From: an uncultured Chryseobacterium sp.
GTDB lineage: Bacteria; Bacteroidota; Bacteroidia; Flavobacteriales; Weeksellaceae
Direction of reading: 5' to 3'
Assembly (NCBI GenBank): GCA_913775525.1
Contig: CAJYLH010000039.1
Span: forward strand, 1 to 64,000
Length of the DNA stretch: 64,000 nucleotides
Under the pieces are notes generated by a model. That model did not search any database. It saw nothing but the letters and a program-made list of their open reading frames with translations, and was not told the origin of the DNA. A program made the position numbers and the translations under genes. Below, one piece after another: positions 54,186 to 62,519 of the stretch; within the stretch, counting starts at the first letter, position 1; each line of letters starts with the position of its first letter.

Positions 54186-54753
54186 TATATTCATTTTTGG
54201 GCTGAATTTTTTCAGCAGCTTTCGTTGTATGTATTTCCGGAACAAACAGCATGGCAGTACAGAGGCAGTTTTTACGTTCCTTTTTCATTAAAATGTCATA
54301 GTTCACACAGCTTTTGCAGCCATTCCAGAAATCTTCATCCTGGGTCAGTTCAGAGTAAATGACCGGCCTGTAGCCCAGCTCACTGTTGATTTTCATTACA
54401 GCAAGCCCTGTAGTCAGTCCGAATATTTTCGCATCCGGATATTTTTCCCTGGACAGTTTAAATACCTTTCTCTTGATTAGAGTAGCTACACCGCCATTCC
54501 TGAATTCAGGAGAGACAATCAGGCCGGAATTCGCAACAAACTGTCCGTGAGACCAGGTTTCTATATAACAGAACCCGGCCCACTTCCCATTCTGGGTAGC
54601 GACTACGGCATTGCCTTCCGAGATCTTCTTGCTCAAATATTCCAGGGAACGCTTGGCAATTCCTGTTCCTCTCCGCTGCGCGGAGTCATACATTTCCTGC
54701 TGTATTTCATGTACATACACCAGATGCTTGCATGAGGAAATTTCTATTTGCAT
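54157..54753 (-). CDS. GNAT acyltransferase heading the arg operon (argA-like)
   Basis: A 198-aa GNAT enzyme from ATG 54753 (MQIEISSCKHLVYVHEIQQE). A longer frame lacks an ATG and would begin within the -7 box. The acyl-CoA loop is SPEFRNGGVATLIKRKV (about 88-104). The C-terminus is cysteine-rich (GCKSCVNYDIL…NCLCTAM). As the first gene of a complete arg operon lacking any other argA or argJ, it is the best candidate for making N-acylglutamate; this is inference from context. Confidence 0.85.
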   Translation of the reverse strand: MQIEISSCKHLVYVHEIQQEMYDSAQRRGTGIAKRSLEYLSKKISEGNAVVATQNGKWAGFCYIETWSHGQFVANSGLIVSPEFRNGGVATLIKRKVFKLSREKYPDAKIFGLTTGLAVMKINSELGYRPVIYSELTQDEDFWNGCKSCVNYDILMKKERKNCLCTAMLFVPEIHTTKAAEKIQPKNEYNEEKSRLSI

Positions 54754-54774
54754 GTATTTATCTGAATTTTTCGG

Positions 54775-54807
54775 CAAATTTAAAATATAATTACTTTAAA
54801 AAGCAAA
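54775..54807 (-). promoter_or_regulatory. arg operon promoter
   Basis: On the minus strand TTTG (complement of 54804-54807) lies 21 bp upstream of the -7 box TAAATTTG (complement of 54775-54782). The start of transcription should be about 15 bp before the ATG at 54753, which supports that start codon. Confidence 0.55.
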
Positions 54808-54889
54808 TAATAAAGATATTTTTTAGCTTAAAATATTATTAAAAAGTTAATTTATCTTTACGTTAAATTAATATATTGCTAGATTATTA

Positions 54890-54897
54890 TATATTTG
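54890..54897 (+). promoter_or_regulatory. -7 box of the zinc-ribbon/HTH gene
   Basis: TATATTTG fits TAnnTTTG, 17 bp before the start codon at 54915. The 160-bp intergenic region therefore carries two divergent promoters. Confidence 0.55.
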
Positions 54898-54914
54898 CTA
54901 AAAAGGTATAGGTT

Positions 54915-55331
54915 ATGGAAAATAAATGCCCGAAATGTGAAAGCAGCAATACCGTAAAAAGCGGTATTATCAACGATAAACAGAGGTTCCACTGCAAAAA
55001 CTGCAGGTATTATTTCACGGTCAGAAAACTTGGAAAACAGATTGATGATTATTATGTAACCAAAGCATTACAGCTGTACCTCGAAGGTTTGAGCTACCGG
55101 GAAATAGAGCGCATTCTCGGGGTTTCCCATGTAACGATTAGTTCGTGGATCAAGAAATACAATATCACCAGGCCACCCCATTCCGAATTCCATCCGGTCT
55201 ATAAAATCCTGAAACAGAATGAGCTCACCGAATACATTTCCAAAGAAGAAAACCTTCACAATGCAGGATTGATCATTACGCAGTTTGCTGATAAGTATAT
55301 GCTGATCAAGTGGGAAAGATTTAAAAGATGA
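54915..55331 (+). CDS. zinc-ribbon + HTH protein (IS1 InsA-like, probably domesticated)
   Basis: A 138-aa protein. The N-terminal zinc ribbon CPKCESSNTVKSG…RFHCKNCRYYF (C5, C8 and a second CxxC about 20 residues on) resembles IS1 InsA and related transposase N-termini. A HTH follows: LSYREIERILGVSHVTISSWIKKY. The remaining ~55 residues lack DDE catalytic sequence. No inverted repeats or second transposase frame are visible, so this is a stand-alone DNA-binding protein, diverging from the arg operon. Its TGA stop lies at the start of a TGAGTAA heptad tract. Confidence 0.85.
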   Translation: MENKCPKCESSNTVKSGIINDKQRFHCKNCRYYFTVRKLGKQIDDYYVTKALQLYLEGLSYREIERILGVSHVTISSWIKKYNITRPPHSEFHPVYKILKQNELTEYISKEENLHNAGLIITQFADKYMLIKWERFKR

Positions 55332-55400
55332 GTAATGGGCTATGAGTAATGAGTAATGAGTAATGAGTAATAATTGATGATTGATGATTGATGATTGATA
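55329..55400. repeat. heptad tandem repeats TGAGTAA and ATTGATG
   Basis: Several TGAGTAA units are followed by four ATTGATG units, both with 7-bp period. Reverse-complement text (CATTACTCATTACTC) follows near 55470-55490. The stop codon of the preceding gene is part of the first unit. Confidence 0.85.
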
Positions 55401-55591
55401 TTGTTAACATTATAATTACAATAATTGCTGACTCCCTGTAATACTATATAAATTTGAAATACAAAACACATCATTACTCATTACTCACGATCTACCTATA
55501 CCCTTACCACTAATATATATTGAATTTTCATAACTAAATTATTAATTACAATTTGGCTTTCACAAAAAACAAGGCCAAATAACAATAATTT

Positions 55592-56971
55592 ATGAAGAAA
55601 ATACTCACTTGCATAGGATTAGCTGTAATCAGCAGTTCCCTATATGCACAAGGTTCTCCTGATTATGGCAGCGGACTGAAACTCAACCTGAATCAGCAGG
55701 GTGACAAATACGTCCGGTTTATTTTATGGGACCAGTTCTGGTTGAGAAATACCGAAATGAACCCCGGAAGTATGGTGGGCGGCGAACCTACGGACAATTC
55801 CTGGAATGTAGGAAACCGCAGGTTGAGGGCACTGGCGTACGCACAGATTTCAAAAAGATACATGATTCTCCTGCATTTCGGGATCAATAACCAGACTTTT
55901 ATTAACGGAGGCGCACCGGGAACCACAGGAACCGGCGGAAACGGAAACGGGAAAAAGACCCAGCTGTTTTTCCATGATGCCTGGAATGAATATGCCGTTA
56001 TCATGCCTGGAGAAGCCGGAAAATTCAGTTTATCTTTAGGAGCCGGACTGCATTATTATATGGGGCTTTCGCGGATGACCATGGCATCTACACTGAATTT
56101 CCTAACCCTGGACTCACCGGTTTTCAGCTGGCCACTGATTGACAGTTCGGACCAGTTCGCCAGGCAGTTGGGTTTTTTCGCCAAAGGAAAGTACGGAAAA
56201 CTGGAATACCGCTTCAGCCTGAACAAACCTTTTGCAACAGACCTCACCCCGGTCAATGCAATAGATCCGGCGCGAGCAGTAGCCGTTGATAACAATGGCA
56301 ATCCGAGTTTTTCAAAAGCGGGTTACGTAGAGTACCAGTTCCTGGATGAAGAATCCAACACGTTACCGTTTAAAGTCGGGTCTTACCTCGGAACTAAAAA
56401 GGTGTTTAACCTGGGTGCCGGATTCTACCATCAGGCGGACGGAACCCGGACTTCTGTAAATTCCAATATTGAAAAGCATGACATCACCCTGGTGGCTGTA
56501 GACGCCTTTGCCGATATCCCGTTGGGAAATGCCAAAAACAAAATGGCGGTTTCCGCTTATGCCGGATATTATAATTATCAGTTCGGACCGAATTACATCC
56601 GGAATCTCGGAACGATGAATATAGCGTCTTCCGATCCTAACTTTGTAGGGAACCGGGCTATTGCCGGCCCCGGAAACCTTCAGCCGACGATCGGGACAGG
56701 GAATATTATCTACGCACAGGCAGGTTTGCTGTTACCGAGCCAGGCAGAAAAACCTAAAATCAGGATTCAGCCTTTTGCAGCATTTACCCACAAGAATTTT
56801 GAAGCGTTTACCAAATCTTCTTCTCAGTTTGATGTCGGGGCCAACTGGTTTATCGACGGTCACCACGCGAAAATCACCACACAGTATTCAACCCGGCCGG
56901 TGTACACCAGCCCAACGGAAAACCCTACTTCCAAAGGGGAGTTCATTGTTCAGTTTCAGATCTACTTATAA
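55592..56971 (+). CDS. outer-membrane porin-like beta-barrel protein
   Basis: A 459-aa protein with signal peptide MKKILTCIGLAVISSSLYAQ. The mature part shows alternating beta-strands rich in aromatic and glycine residues (YVRFILWDQFWLRN; NRRLRALAYAQISKRYMILLHFG) and ends with GEFIVQFQIYL, a typical barrel end. There is no plug or TonB box. It lies 48 bp upstream of an MFS transporter gene, so it probably lets the same substrate cross the outer membrane. Confidence 0.85.
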   Translation: MKKILTCIGLAVISSSLYAQGSPDYGSGLKLNLNQQGDKYVRFILWDQFWLRNTEMNPGSMVGGEPTDNSWNVGNRRLRALAYAQISKRYMILLHFGINNQTFINGGAPGTTGTGGNGNGKKTQLFFHDAWNEYAVIMPGEAGKFSLSLGAGLHYYMGLSRMTMASTLNFLTLDSPVFSWPLIDSSDQFARQLGFFAKGKYGKLEYRFSLNKPFATDLTPVNAIDPARAVAVDNNGNPSFSKAGYVEYQFLDEESNTLPFKVGSYLGTKKVFNLGAGFYHQADGTRTSVNSNIEKHDITLVAVDAFADIPLGNAKNKMAVSAYAGYYNYQFGPNYIRNLGTMNIASSDPNFVGNRAIAGPGNLQPTIGTGNIIYAQAGLLLPSQAEKPKIRIQPFAAFTHKNFEAFTKSSSQFDVGANWFIDGHHAKITTQYSTRPVYTSPTENPTSKGEFIVQFQIYL

Positions 56972-57019
56972 TATTTCAGGATAATCCTATCATTTATTAA
57001 CTAAACAAAATCAAGCACT

Positions 57020-58600
57020 ATGAGCGAAAAGCACTATGAAAGCTACGAAAATATGACCGAGAAGCAGAAGAACCGCACCATCTGGAGCGTGATCACAGCC
57101 TCATCACTCGGTACGCTGATCGAATGGTATGACTTTTATATCTTCGGAAGCCTGGCTGTAGTCCTGGCCACTAAATTTTTCCCGGCAGACAACCCTACTG
57201 CCGCTTTTCTATCGACCCTGGCCACTTTTGCGGCTGGATTTGTGGTAAGGCCTTTCGGAGCCTTATTTTTCGGGCGGCTGGGCGACCTGATTGGAAGAAA
57301 GTATACCTTTTTGGTGACCTTACTGATCATGGGATTCTCCACCTTCCTCATCGGATGCATCCCGAGTTATGAAACCATCGGCTTTCTGGCTCCTGTCCTG
57401 GTCTTGGTCCTGAGATTACTCCAGGGACTGGCTTTAGGGGGTGAATACGGCGGTGCTGCTACCTATGTGGCGGAATATGCACAACCTCACCGGCGTGGGT
57501 ACTGGACATCATGGATCCAGACTACTGCTACCGCCGGACTTTTCATCTCCCTGATTGTGATTCTGATCACTAAAACCACGCTTTCAGCGGAAGAGTTCGA
57601 CGGCTGGGGCTGGAGAATTCCGTTCTGGATTTCTATCCTGATGGTGGGCGTTTCCTATATTATCAGGAAAAACATGAAGGAATCTCCGCTTTTTGCAAAG
57701 GCTAAAAGTGAAGGAAAAACTTCCAAAAACCCGTTAAAAGAAAGTTTCGGCAATAAATTCAATTTCAAATTTGTCCTGCTGGCCCTGTTCGGAGCAGCCA
57801 TGGGACAAGGGGTAATCTGGTATACCGGCCAATTCTATGCGATGAGCTTCCTCCAGAAAGTAATGAACGTAGAATCTGCACAGGTGGATTCCCTGATGGC
57901 GATTGCTTTGCTGATGGGAACGCCGTTTTTTGTATTTTTCGGATGGCTTTCGGATAAAATCGGCAGGAAAGCCGTGATGATGACCGGAATGCTGATTGCC
58001 ATTTTAGCCTACCGCCCGATTTACGATGCCATGTACAAAAGTGTCAGCGTCGAAAATAAAATGGTAGAAAGCAACGGTATTACAGAAAGCAGGACGGTAA
58101 AAGTACATGACAAAATAGCCACTGACAGCCTGATTACTTTTCATAAGGAAACCCTCTACACCGACGGTACCCTGATTAAAAAAGACAGCATTTACCATTG
58201 GTCTCCGGCCGGGCCTGTAATGAAAGACGGCAAAGCTGAGGAGCCTAAAATCACCCAGTCGGTAAGGCTGAACCCTGATACGAAATGGTATCTGATCTTC
58301 CTGGTATTCATCCAGGTGATCTTTGTAACGATGGTCTACGGCCCGATTGCAGCTTTCCTGGTTGAGATGTTCCCGGTGAGAATACGCTATACATCCATGT
58401 CTTTGCCTTACCACATCGGAAACGGGGTATTCGGCGGACTGCTTCCTGCCGTGGCAACGTATCTGGTAACGACAGGAAAAGAAGCGGGACATTCCAGCTG
58501 GTACCTTGAAGGCCTCTGGTATCCGATTGGTGTTGCAACGGTCTGCCTGGTGATAGGAGTTTTCTACCTGAAAAATAAAAACAACAATATTCACGAATAG
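57020..58600 (+). CDS. MFS transporter, MHS (metabolite:H+ symporter) type
   Basis: A 526-aa 12-helix MFS carrier. The family motifs are GTLIEWYDFYIFG near 35-47, FVVRPFGALFFGRLGDLIGRKYTF in loop 2-3, GGEYGGAATYVAEYA, and IRYTSMSLPYHIGNGVFGG. It is related to proline/betaine and dicarboxylate symporters. About 80 hydrophilic residues (roughly 340-420) lie between the helix ending LAYRPIYDAMYK and the next helix, so the protein is longer than the ~430-450 aa usual for MHS carriers. It lies between porin and sensor genes. Confidence 0.93.
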   Translation: MSEKHYESYENMTEKQKNRTIWSVITASSLGTLIEWYDFYIFGSLAVVLATKFFPADNPTAAFLSTLATFAAGFVVRPFGALFFGRLGDLIGRKYTFLVTLLIMGFSTFLIGCIPSYETIGFLAPVLVLVLRLLQGLALGGEYGGAATYVAEYAQPHRRGYWTSWIQTTATAGLFISLIVILITKTTLSAEEFDGWGWRIPFWISILMVGVSYIIRKNMKESPLFAKAKSEGKTSKNPLKESFGNKFNFKFVLLALFGAAMGQGVIWYTGQFYAMSFLQKVMNVESAQVDSLMAIALLMGTPFFVFFGWLSDKIGRKAVMMTGMLIAILAYRPIYDAMYKSVSVENKMVESNGITESRTVKVHDKIATDSLITFHKETLYTDGTLIKKDSIYHWSPAGPVMKDGKAEEPKITQSVRLNPDTKWYLIFLVFIQVIFVTMVYGPIAAFLVEMFPVRIRYTSMSLPYHIGNGVFGGLLPAVATYLVTTGKEAGHSSWYLEGLWYPIGVATVCLVIGVFYLKNKNNNIHE

Positions 58601-58643
58601 CCGTGATTTCAATCAAATTTTTATTAATTTTAAATGTATTACA

Positions 58644-58871
58644 ATGAACGGAATCAAAAAAATATTAGGTTTAGTGTGGATCGGCATTGCGCTGGTGGTC
58701 GGATATTTCGGCATTACCGTGTTGGGCATTCCAAAGATCAGTTCAGGGAAGCAGGAAGACCTGGTTTTCGGGATCATCATCCTTTTTGTACTGATGCCTA
58801 TTATATCGGGCGGAATGGCAATTTTCGGATATTATGCCCTGACCGGAGAGTATTCTGACGGGAAAGAATAA
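58644..58871 (+). CDS. small two-helix membrane protein (DUF6814-like)
   Basis: A 75-aa protein with two membrane segments: ILGLVWIGIALVVGYFGITVLG and LVFGIIILFVLMPIISGGMAIFGYYAL. It follows the MFS gene by 43 bp and is a frequent companion of this type of carrier in Flavobacteriia. An overlapping 74-codon frame from 58634 is a shadow. Confidence 0.8.
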   Translation: MNGIKKILGLVWIGIALVVGYFGITVLGIPKISSGKQEDLVFGIIILFVLMPIISGGMAIFGYYALTGEYSDGKE

Positions 58872-58881
58872 ATTTATAAAC

Positions 58882-58943
58882 GATTAATGATGATTGATCA
58901 TTGATGGGTTAAAATAGCTCAAGATTATCAATCATCATTAATC
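58882..58943. repeat. 17-bp perfect inverted repeat with heptad-like text
   Basis: GATTAATGATGATTGAT (58882-58898) and ATCAATCATCATTAATC (58927-58943) are exact reverse complements with a 28-nt loop. There is no T-run, so it may be an mRNA processing or stability element between the transporter and sensor genes. Confidence 0.7.
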
Positions 58944-58968
58944 ACTCATCAATCATGAATCATCACCT

Positions 58969-59160
58969 ATGAAAAAGAGACATGAACAGAAACTGATTTT
59001 ACTGAGCATCGGACTGATGGTCGCTTTCAGCATTCCTGTCTCTTTACTTTTCAACAGTGAGCAGGAAGTATTGGGCTACCCTATGCTGTTGGTGTATTTT
59101 TTCGCCTTATGGATGGCGTCCATCATCACAGCTTTCATAATCGTAAAAAAATATGAGTAG
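58969..59160 (+). CDS. small two-helix membrane protein upstream of the sensor kinase
   Basis: A 63-aa protein with helices LILLSIGLMVAFSIPVSLLF and MLLVYFFALWMASIITAFII. It overlaps the start of the SLC5-kinase gene by 8 bp. Solute:sodium symporters often have such a small companion protein (compare DUF4212/DUF485 types), so it is probably a partner of the transporter half of the kinase. Confidence 0.8.
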   Translation: MKKRHEQKLILLSIGLMVAFSIPVSLLFNSEQEVLGYPMLLVYFFALWMASIITAFIIVKKYE

Positions 59161-61861
59161 TTTCGCACTGTTCTCCGTCGTATTGGTATATCTGGCGCTT
59201 CTGTTCCTTGTAGCCTACCTGGCAGAAAAGAAGAAAAGTAAGCTATGGATCAATAATCCGTATATCTATGCGCTTTCCCTCGCAGTATATTGTACGGCCT
59301 GGACGTACTACGGAAGCATTGGCGTGGCGGCGACCAGCGGACTCAGCTATCTGACCATATACATCGGGCCTGTTATGGTTATTCCGGCCTGGATTTATAT
59401 CAACACGAGGATCGTCAGGATCTCCAGGATCAACAAAATCAGCAGCCTGGCTGATTTCATTGCCCTTAGGTATGGCAACAGCAGGAGCTTAAGCGCCATC
59501 ATCACCATAGTATGCCTTTTTGCGATCATTCCTTATATAGGATTGCAGATCAAAGCCATTTCCGAAACATTTCATCTGGTAACCGAAACGCCAGTATCAA
59601 AAAATATACTTACGGATAGCGCCACTTTTGTGGTCGTGCTGATCGCGGTGTTTTCTTCATACTACGGAACGCGGTATGTAGATGCTTCAGAAAAGCGCCT
59701 GGGAATCATATCAGCGATTGCCCTGGAAAGCTTTCTGAAATTGTTTTTCATCATTATCCTCGGGCTGTTCGTCATCTATTTTGTGTTTGATGGATTTTCT
59801 GATATTTATGAGAAAGCCAGCCGTTTCAGTGATTTTAAAGCTAAAAACACCCTTAACGGGGTTGAAGGGGCCCTGAACTGGATGGTACTGTGCATGATTT
59901 CAGGTACAGCCATCTGTATTTTGCCAAGGCAGTTCCACACGGCGATCATTGAAAACAGACAGGAAAAACATATCAAGACCGCACTCTGGTTTTTCCCGCT
60001 GTACCTGTTGGTCTTTACGCTTTTTATATTCCCGATTGCCTGGGGAGGAAGGCTGATCTTTAACGGTCAGAATGTCAATCCGGAATTTTATTCCATCCTT
60101 ATCCCGCAGTATTTTAACAATATAACGGTTACGGTACTGGTATTTCTGGGAGGGTTAAGTTCCAGTATCTCCATGATCATCATTTCGTCCATTACACTGT
60201 CTATCATGCTTTCCAACAACATGATCATTCCGTATGGGCTGTTGGGAAAGTTCAAGGCAGAAAATGAGGTCAATAATACCCGTATTATCACACGCATCAG
60301 GAAATTCAGCATTTTCGGACTAGTCATCATGGCTTTTGCGTTTTATAAGTACTTCATCCTGAAAACGTCACTGGATTCCGTCGGGCTGATTTCATTTGTG
60401 ATCATTGCCCAATTGGCACCCGGCTATTTCGGTGCTATTTTCTGGAGGCGCGGAAGCTACAGAGGCGTACTGACCGGACTGGTGGCCGGATTGGTCATCT
60501 GCTATTTCGGACTGATCATTCCGCAATATTATTTTTCTTACAATCAGGAATTCAAAGGCGTTTTAAGAAGCATGTACGATGCTTTCAGCTTTTTCGACAT
60601 CCCTTATCTCGGCAGGATCCCGGAGGTTTTTTTCTGGTCGCTGCTGGTGAATGCCGGACTTTTTGCCATGATCTCCGTAAGCATGAAAGGCAATTATCGG
60701 GAGCGCAATTTCGCAGAACTGTATGTGGACATTGATCAATACATCCAGAACCATGAGAATGCATTCATCTGGCGGGGAACAGCCTATGTATCGGATATCC
60801 GGAATATCCTCGTGCGTTTTTTAGGCCAGAAGAAAACCGAACAGGCGATGCGTATCTTTAACCTGAAGTACAATATCGATTCGGAAGCCGAGACAGCTGA
60901 CTCCAGGTTTATTAAATTTTCAGAAAACCTTTTGGCAGGAAGAATCGGGACAGCCTCAGCTAAAATCCTTATTGAAGGGGTGACGAAGGAAGACAAAATT
61001 TCTCTCAGAGAAGTGCTGAATATCCTGGAAGAATCCAAAGAAAATATTATTTTAAACAAAAAACTGACGGAACAATCGCAGGAGCTGAAGAAGCTGTCTG
61101 ATGACCTTCAAAATGCCAATGAAAACCTGATCGTTAAAGACCGGCAGAAAGATGACTTCCTGGATTCCGTCGCCCATGAACTGCGGACCCCTATTACCGC
61201 TATCCGTTCCGCCGGGGAAATCCTCGCCGATGATGATGACATACCGCCTGACATCAAAAAGGAATTTTTAAACAATATCATTACGGAATCTGACCGCCTC
61301 AGCGAAATCATCAATGACATTTTGTACCTTGATAAACTGGAGCATGGGCAAGTTGCCCTGAACGTGCGGGAAAATAACATCCTCGAAACCTACAGGAAAG
61401 CGCTAAATCCCCTACTGCACCTTATTCAGCAGAAAAATATCCATATCAGTGAGGTCAATCTATTAAATCATTTTATCTTTGAATATGATGAAGCCAGGAT
61501 GATCCAGCTGTTCCAGAATATTCTGGGCAATGCGTTAAAGTTTACCGATGGACAAGGCACCATACAAACCAAGTTTTTCATCCGTGAACAGAAGCTGGTC
61601 ATGACCATCTTCAACACGGGAAAACATATTCCGGAAGAAGACCTGGAACTGATTTTCGACAAGTTTTATCAGTCGAAAAACCAGAATATTTTAAAACAGG
61701 CCGGAAGCGGGCTCGGACTGGCCATCTGCCGGAAGATCATCCAGAACCATGGTGGAACGATCCGGGCAGAGAACAGCGGGTTGGGTGTGACCTTTACCTT
61801 TACTTTGTCTGTTAAAGATGATATTGAGGAAACAGGAACCCGAGGGGTTCAACAACTATAG
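59153..61861 (+). CDS. SLC5-type symporter fused to histidine kinase (CbrA/CrbS-like)
   Basis: A 902-aa hybrid. Residues 1-~510 form a sodium:solute symporter-like domain with about 13 helices (for example YCTAWTYYGSIGVAATSG). A linker with FSENLLAGRIGTASAKILIEG and a coiled coil (600-660) leads to the HisKA domain (DSVAHELRTPITAIRSAGEIL, H675). The HATPase has NILGNALKFTDG and GSGLGLAICRKII. CbrA and CrbS have this build and sense or transport small nutrients such as histidine or acetate. The receiver gene downstream and the acyl-CoA synthetase fit a carboxylate-sensing role; the ligand is inferred. Confidence 0.93.
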   Translation: MSSFALFSVVLVYLALLFLVAYLAEKKKSKLWINNPYIYALSLAVYCTAWTYYGSIGVAATSGLSYLTIYIGPVMVIPAWIYINTRIVRISRINKISSLADFIALRYGNSRSLSAIITIVCLFAIIPYIGLQIKAISETFHLVTETPVSKNILTDSATFVVVLIAVFSSYYGTRYVDASEKRLGIISAIALESFLKLFFIIILGLFVIYFVFDGFSDIYEKASRFSDFKAKNTLNGVEGALNWMVLCMISGTAICILPRQFHTAIIENRQEKHIKTALWFFPLYLLVFTLFIFPIAWGGRLIFNGQNVNPEFYSILIPQYFNNITVTVLVFLGGLSSSISMIIISSITLSIMLSNNMIIPYGLLGKFKAENEVNNTRIITRIRKFSIFGLVIMAFAFYKYFILKTSLDSVGLISFVIIAQLAPGYFGAIFWRRGSYRGVLTGLVAGLVICYFGLIIPQYYFSYNQEFKGVLRSMYDAFSFFDIPYLGRIPEVFFWSLLVNAGLFAMISVSMKGNYRERNFAELYVDIDQYIQNHENAFIWRGTAYVSDIRNILVRFLGQKKTEQAMRIFNLKYNIDSEAETADSRFIKFSENLLAGRIGTASAKILIEGVTKEDKISLREVLNILEESKENIILNKKLTEQSQELKKLSDDLQNANENLIVKDRQKDDFLDSVAHELRTPITAIRSAGEILADDDDIPPDIKKEFLNNIITESDRLSEIINDILYLDKLEHGQVALNVRENNILETYRKALNPLLHLIQQKNIHISEVNLLNHFIFEYDEARMIQLFQNILGNALKFTDGQGTIQTKFFIREQKLVMTIFNTGKHIPEEDLELIFDKFYQSKNQNILKQAGSGLGLAICRKIIQNHGGTIRAENSGLGVTFTFTLSVKDDIEETGTRGVQQL

Positions 61862-61929
61862 CTGTAGATGATATGGAGCTGCTCAGGGAACAAGGTTTAG
61901 AAATGGAATGATGTTTTTAATCCGTTGAA

Positions 61930-62011
61930 CCCATTTCACGGGTTGTTTTTACAAGCCCATACATGAATCACAGGTTTCACCTGGGGCTATGAAAATTGAA
62001 CCCTCCGGGTT
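61930..62011. repeat. interspersed hairpin repeat between sensor kinase and receiver genes
   Basis: GAACCCATTTCACGGGTTG, CAGGTTTCACCTGGGGCTATG and AACCCTCCGGGTTTTT are small hairpins of the same style as 44350-44465. The last one, at 62001-62014 followed by T's, may also act as a weak terminator in front of the receiver gene. Confidence 0.5.
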
Positions 62012-62036
62012 TTTATTTAATAAAGAAAAAGAAAAC

Positions 62037-62402
62037 ATGAAAAGGATTATTATTGCCGATGATGAACACAAAATACTAATGTCGCTGGAATACAGCTTCA
62101 GGAAAAACGGTTATGATGTTTATATTGCCAGAGACGGAACGGAAGTACTTGAATTTTTAAAAACGATGGTTCCGGATGTGATATTGCTGGATATCATGAT
62201 GCCGAACCTGGATGGATACAGTACCCTGGAAATAATCCGCGAGGATGAACGGCTGAAAAATACAAAAGTAATTTTCTTAAGTGCCAAGAACAATCCCACA
62301 GACATTGAAAAAGGCCTTGAGATGGGTGCGGATGCATATATTACAAAACCGTACTCCATTAAGCGGCTGATGCAGCAGATTGAGGAAATGAATAATGAGT
62401 AA
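62037..62402 (+). CDS. stand-alone response regulator receiver
   Basis: A 121-aa single CheY-like domain from MKRIIIADDEHKILMSLEYS. The acidic pocket is D8-D9, the phosphorylation site is D52 (VILLDIMMPNLDG), and the switch residues lie in FLSAKNN and TKPYS. No DNA-binding output domain follows: the stop lies in a TGAGTAA tract right after the receiver. It is therefore not a CrbR-type LuxR regulator and must pass the signal to another protein. Confidence 0.93.
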   Translation: MKRIIIADDEHKILMSLEYSFRKNGYDVYIARDGTEVLEFLKTMVPDVILLDIMMPNLDGYSTLEIIREDERLKNTKVIFLSAKNNPTDIEKGLEMGADAYITKPYSIKRLMQQIEEMNNE

Positions 62403-62425
62403 TGAGTAATGAGTAATGAGTAATG
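62394..62425. repeat. heptad tandem repeat TAATGAG
   Basis: Four TAATGAG units with exact 7-bp period supply the stop codon of the receiver gene. The same heptad follows the gene ending at 55331. Confidence 0.85.
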
Positions 62426-62519
62426 AAAGATAGATATTTGGAAATGAAATTTTACGGTTTCGTTTGCGGGTCATCTGAAAATTAATCATACCGAAAGACA
62501 CCTGAAACACAAAATCTAT

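Noticed and set aside
54194-54245. Longer N-terminus for argG
   Set aside because: The PP-loop of this family sits close to the N-terminus; the longer frame adds about 20 basic residues read from inside the upstream gene.
54915-55331. Intact insertion sequence
   Set aside because: No catalytic DDE part, no terminal inverted repeats and no target duplication are visible.
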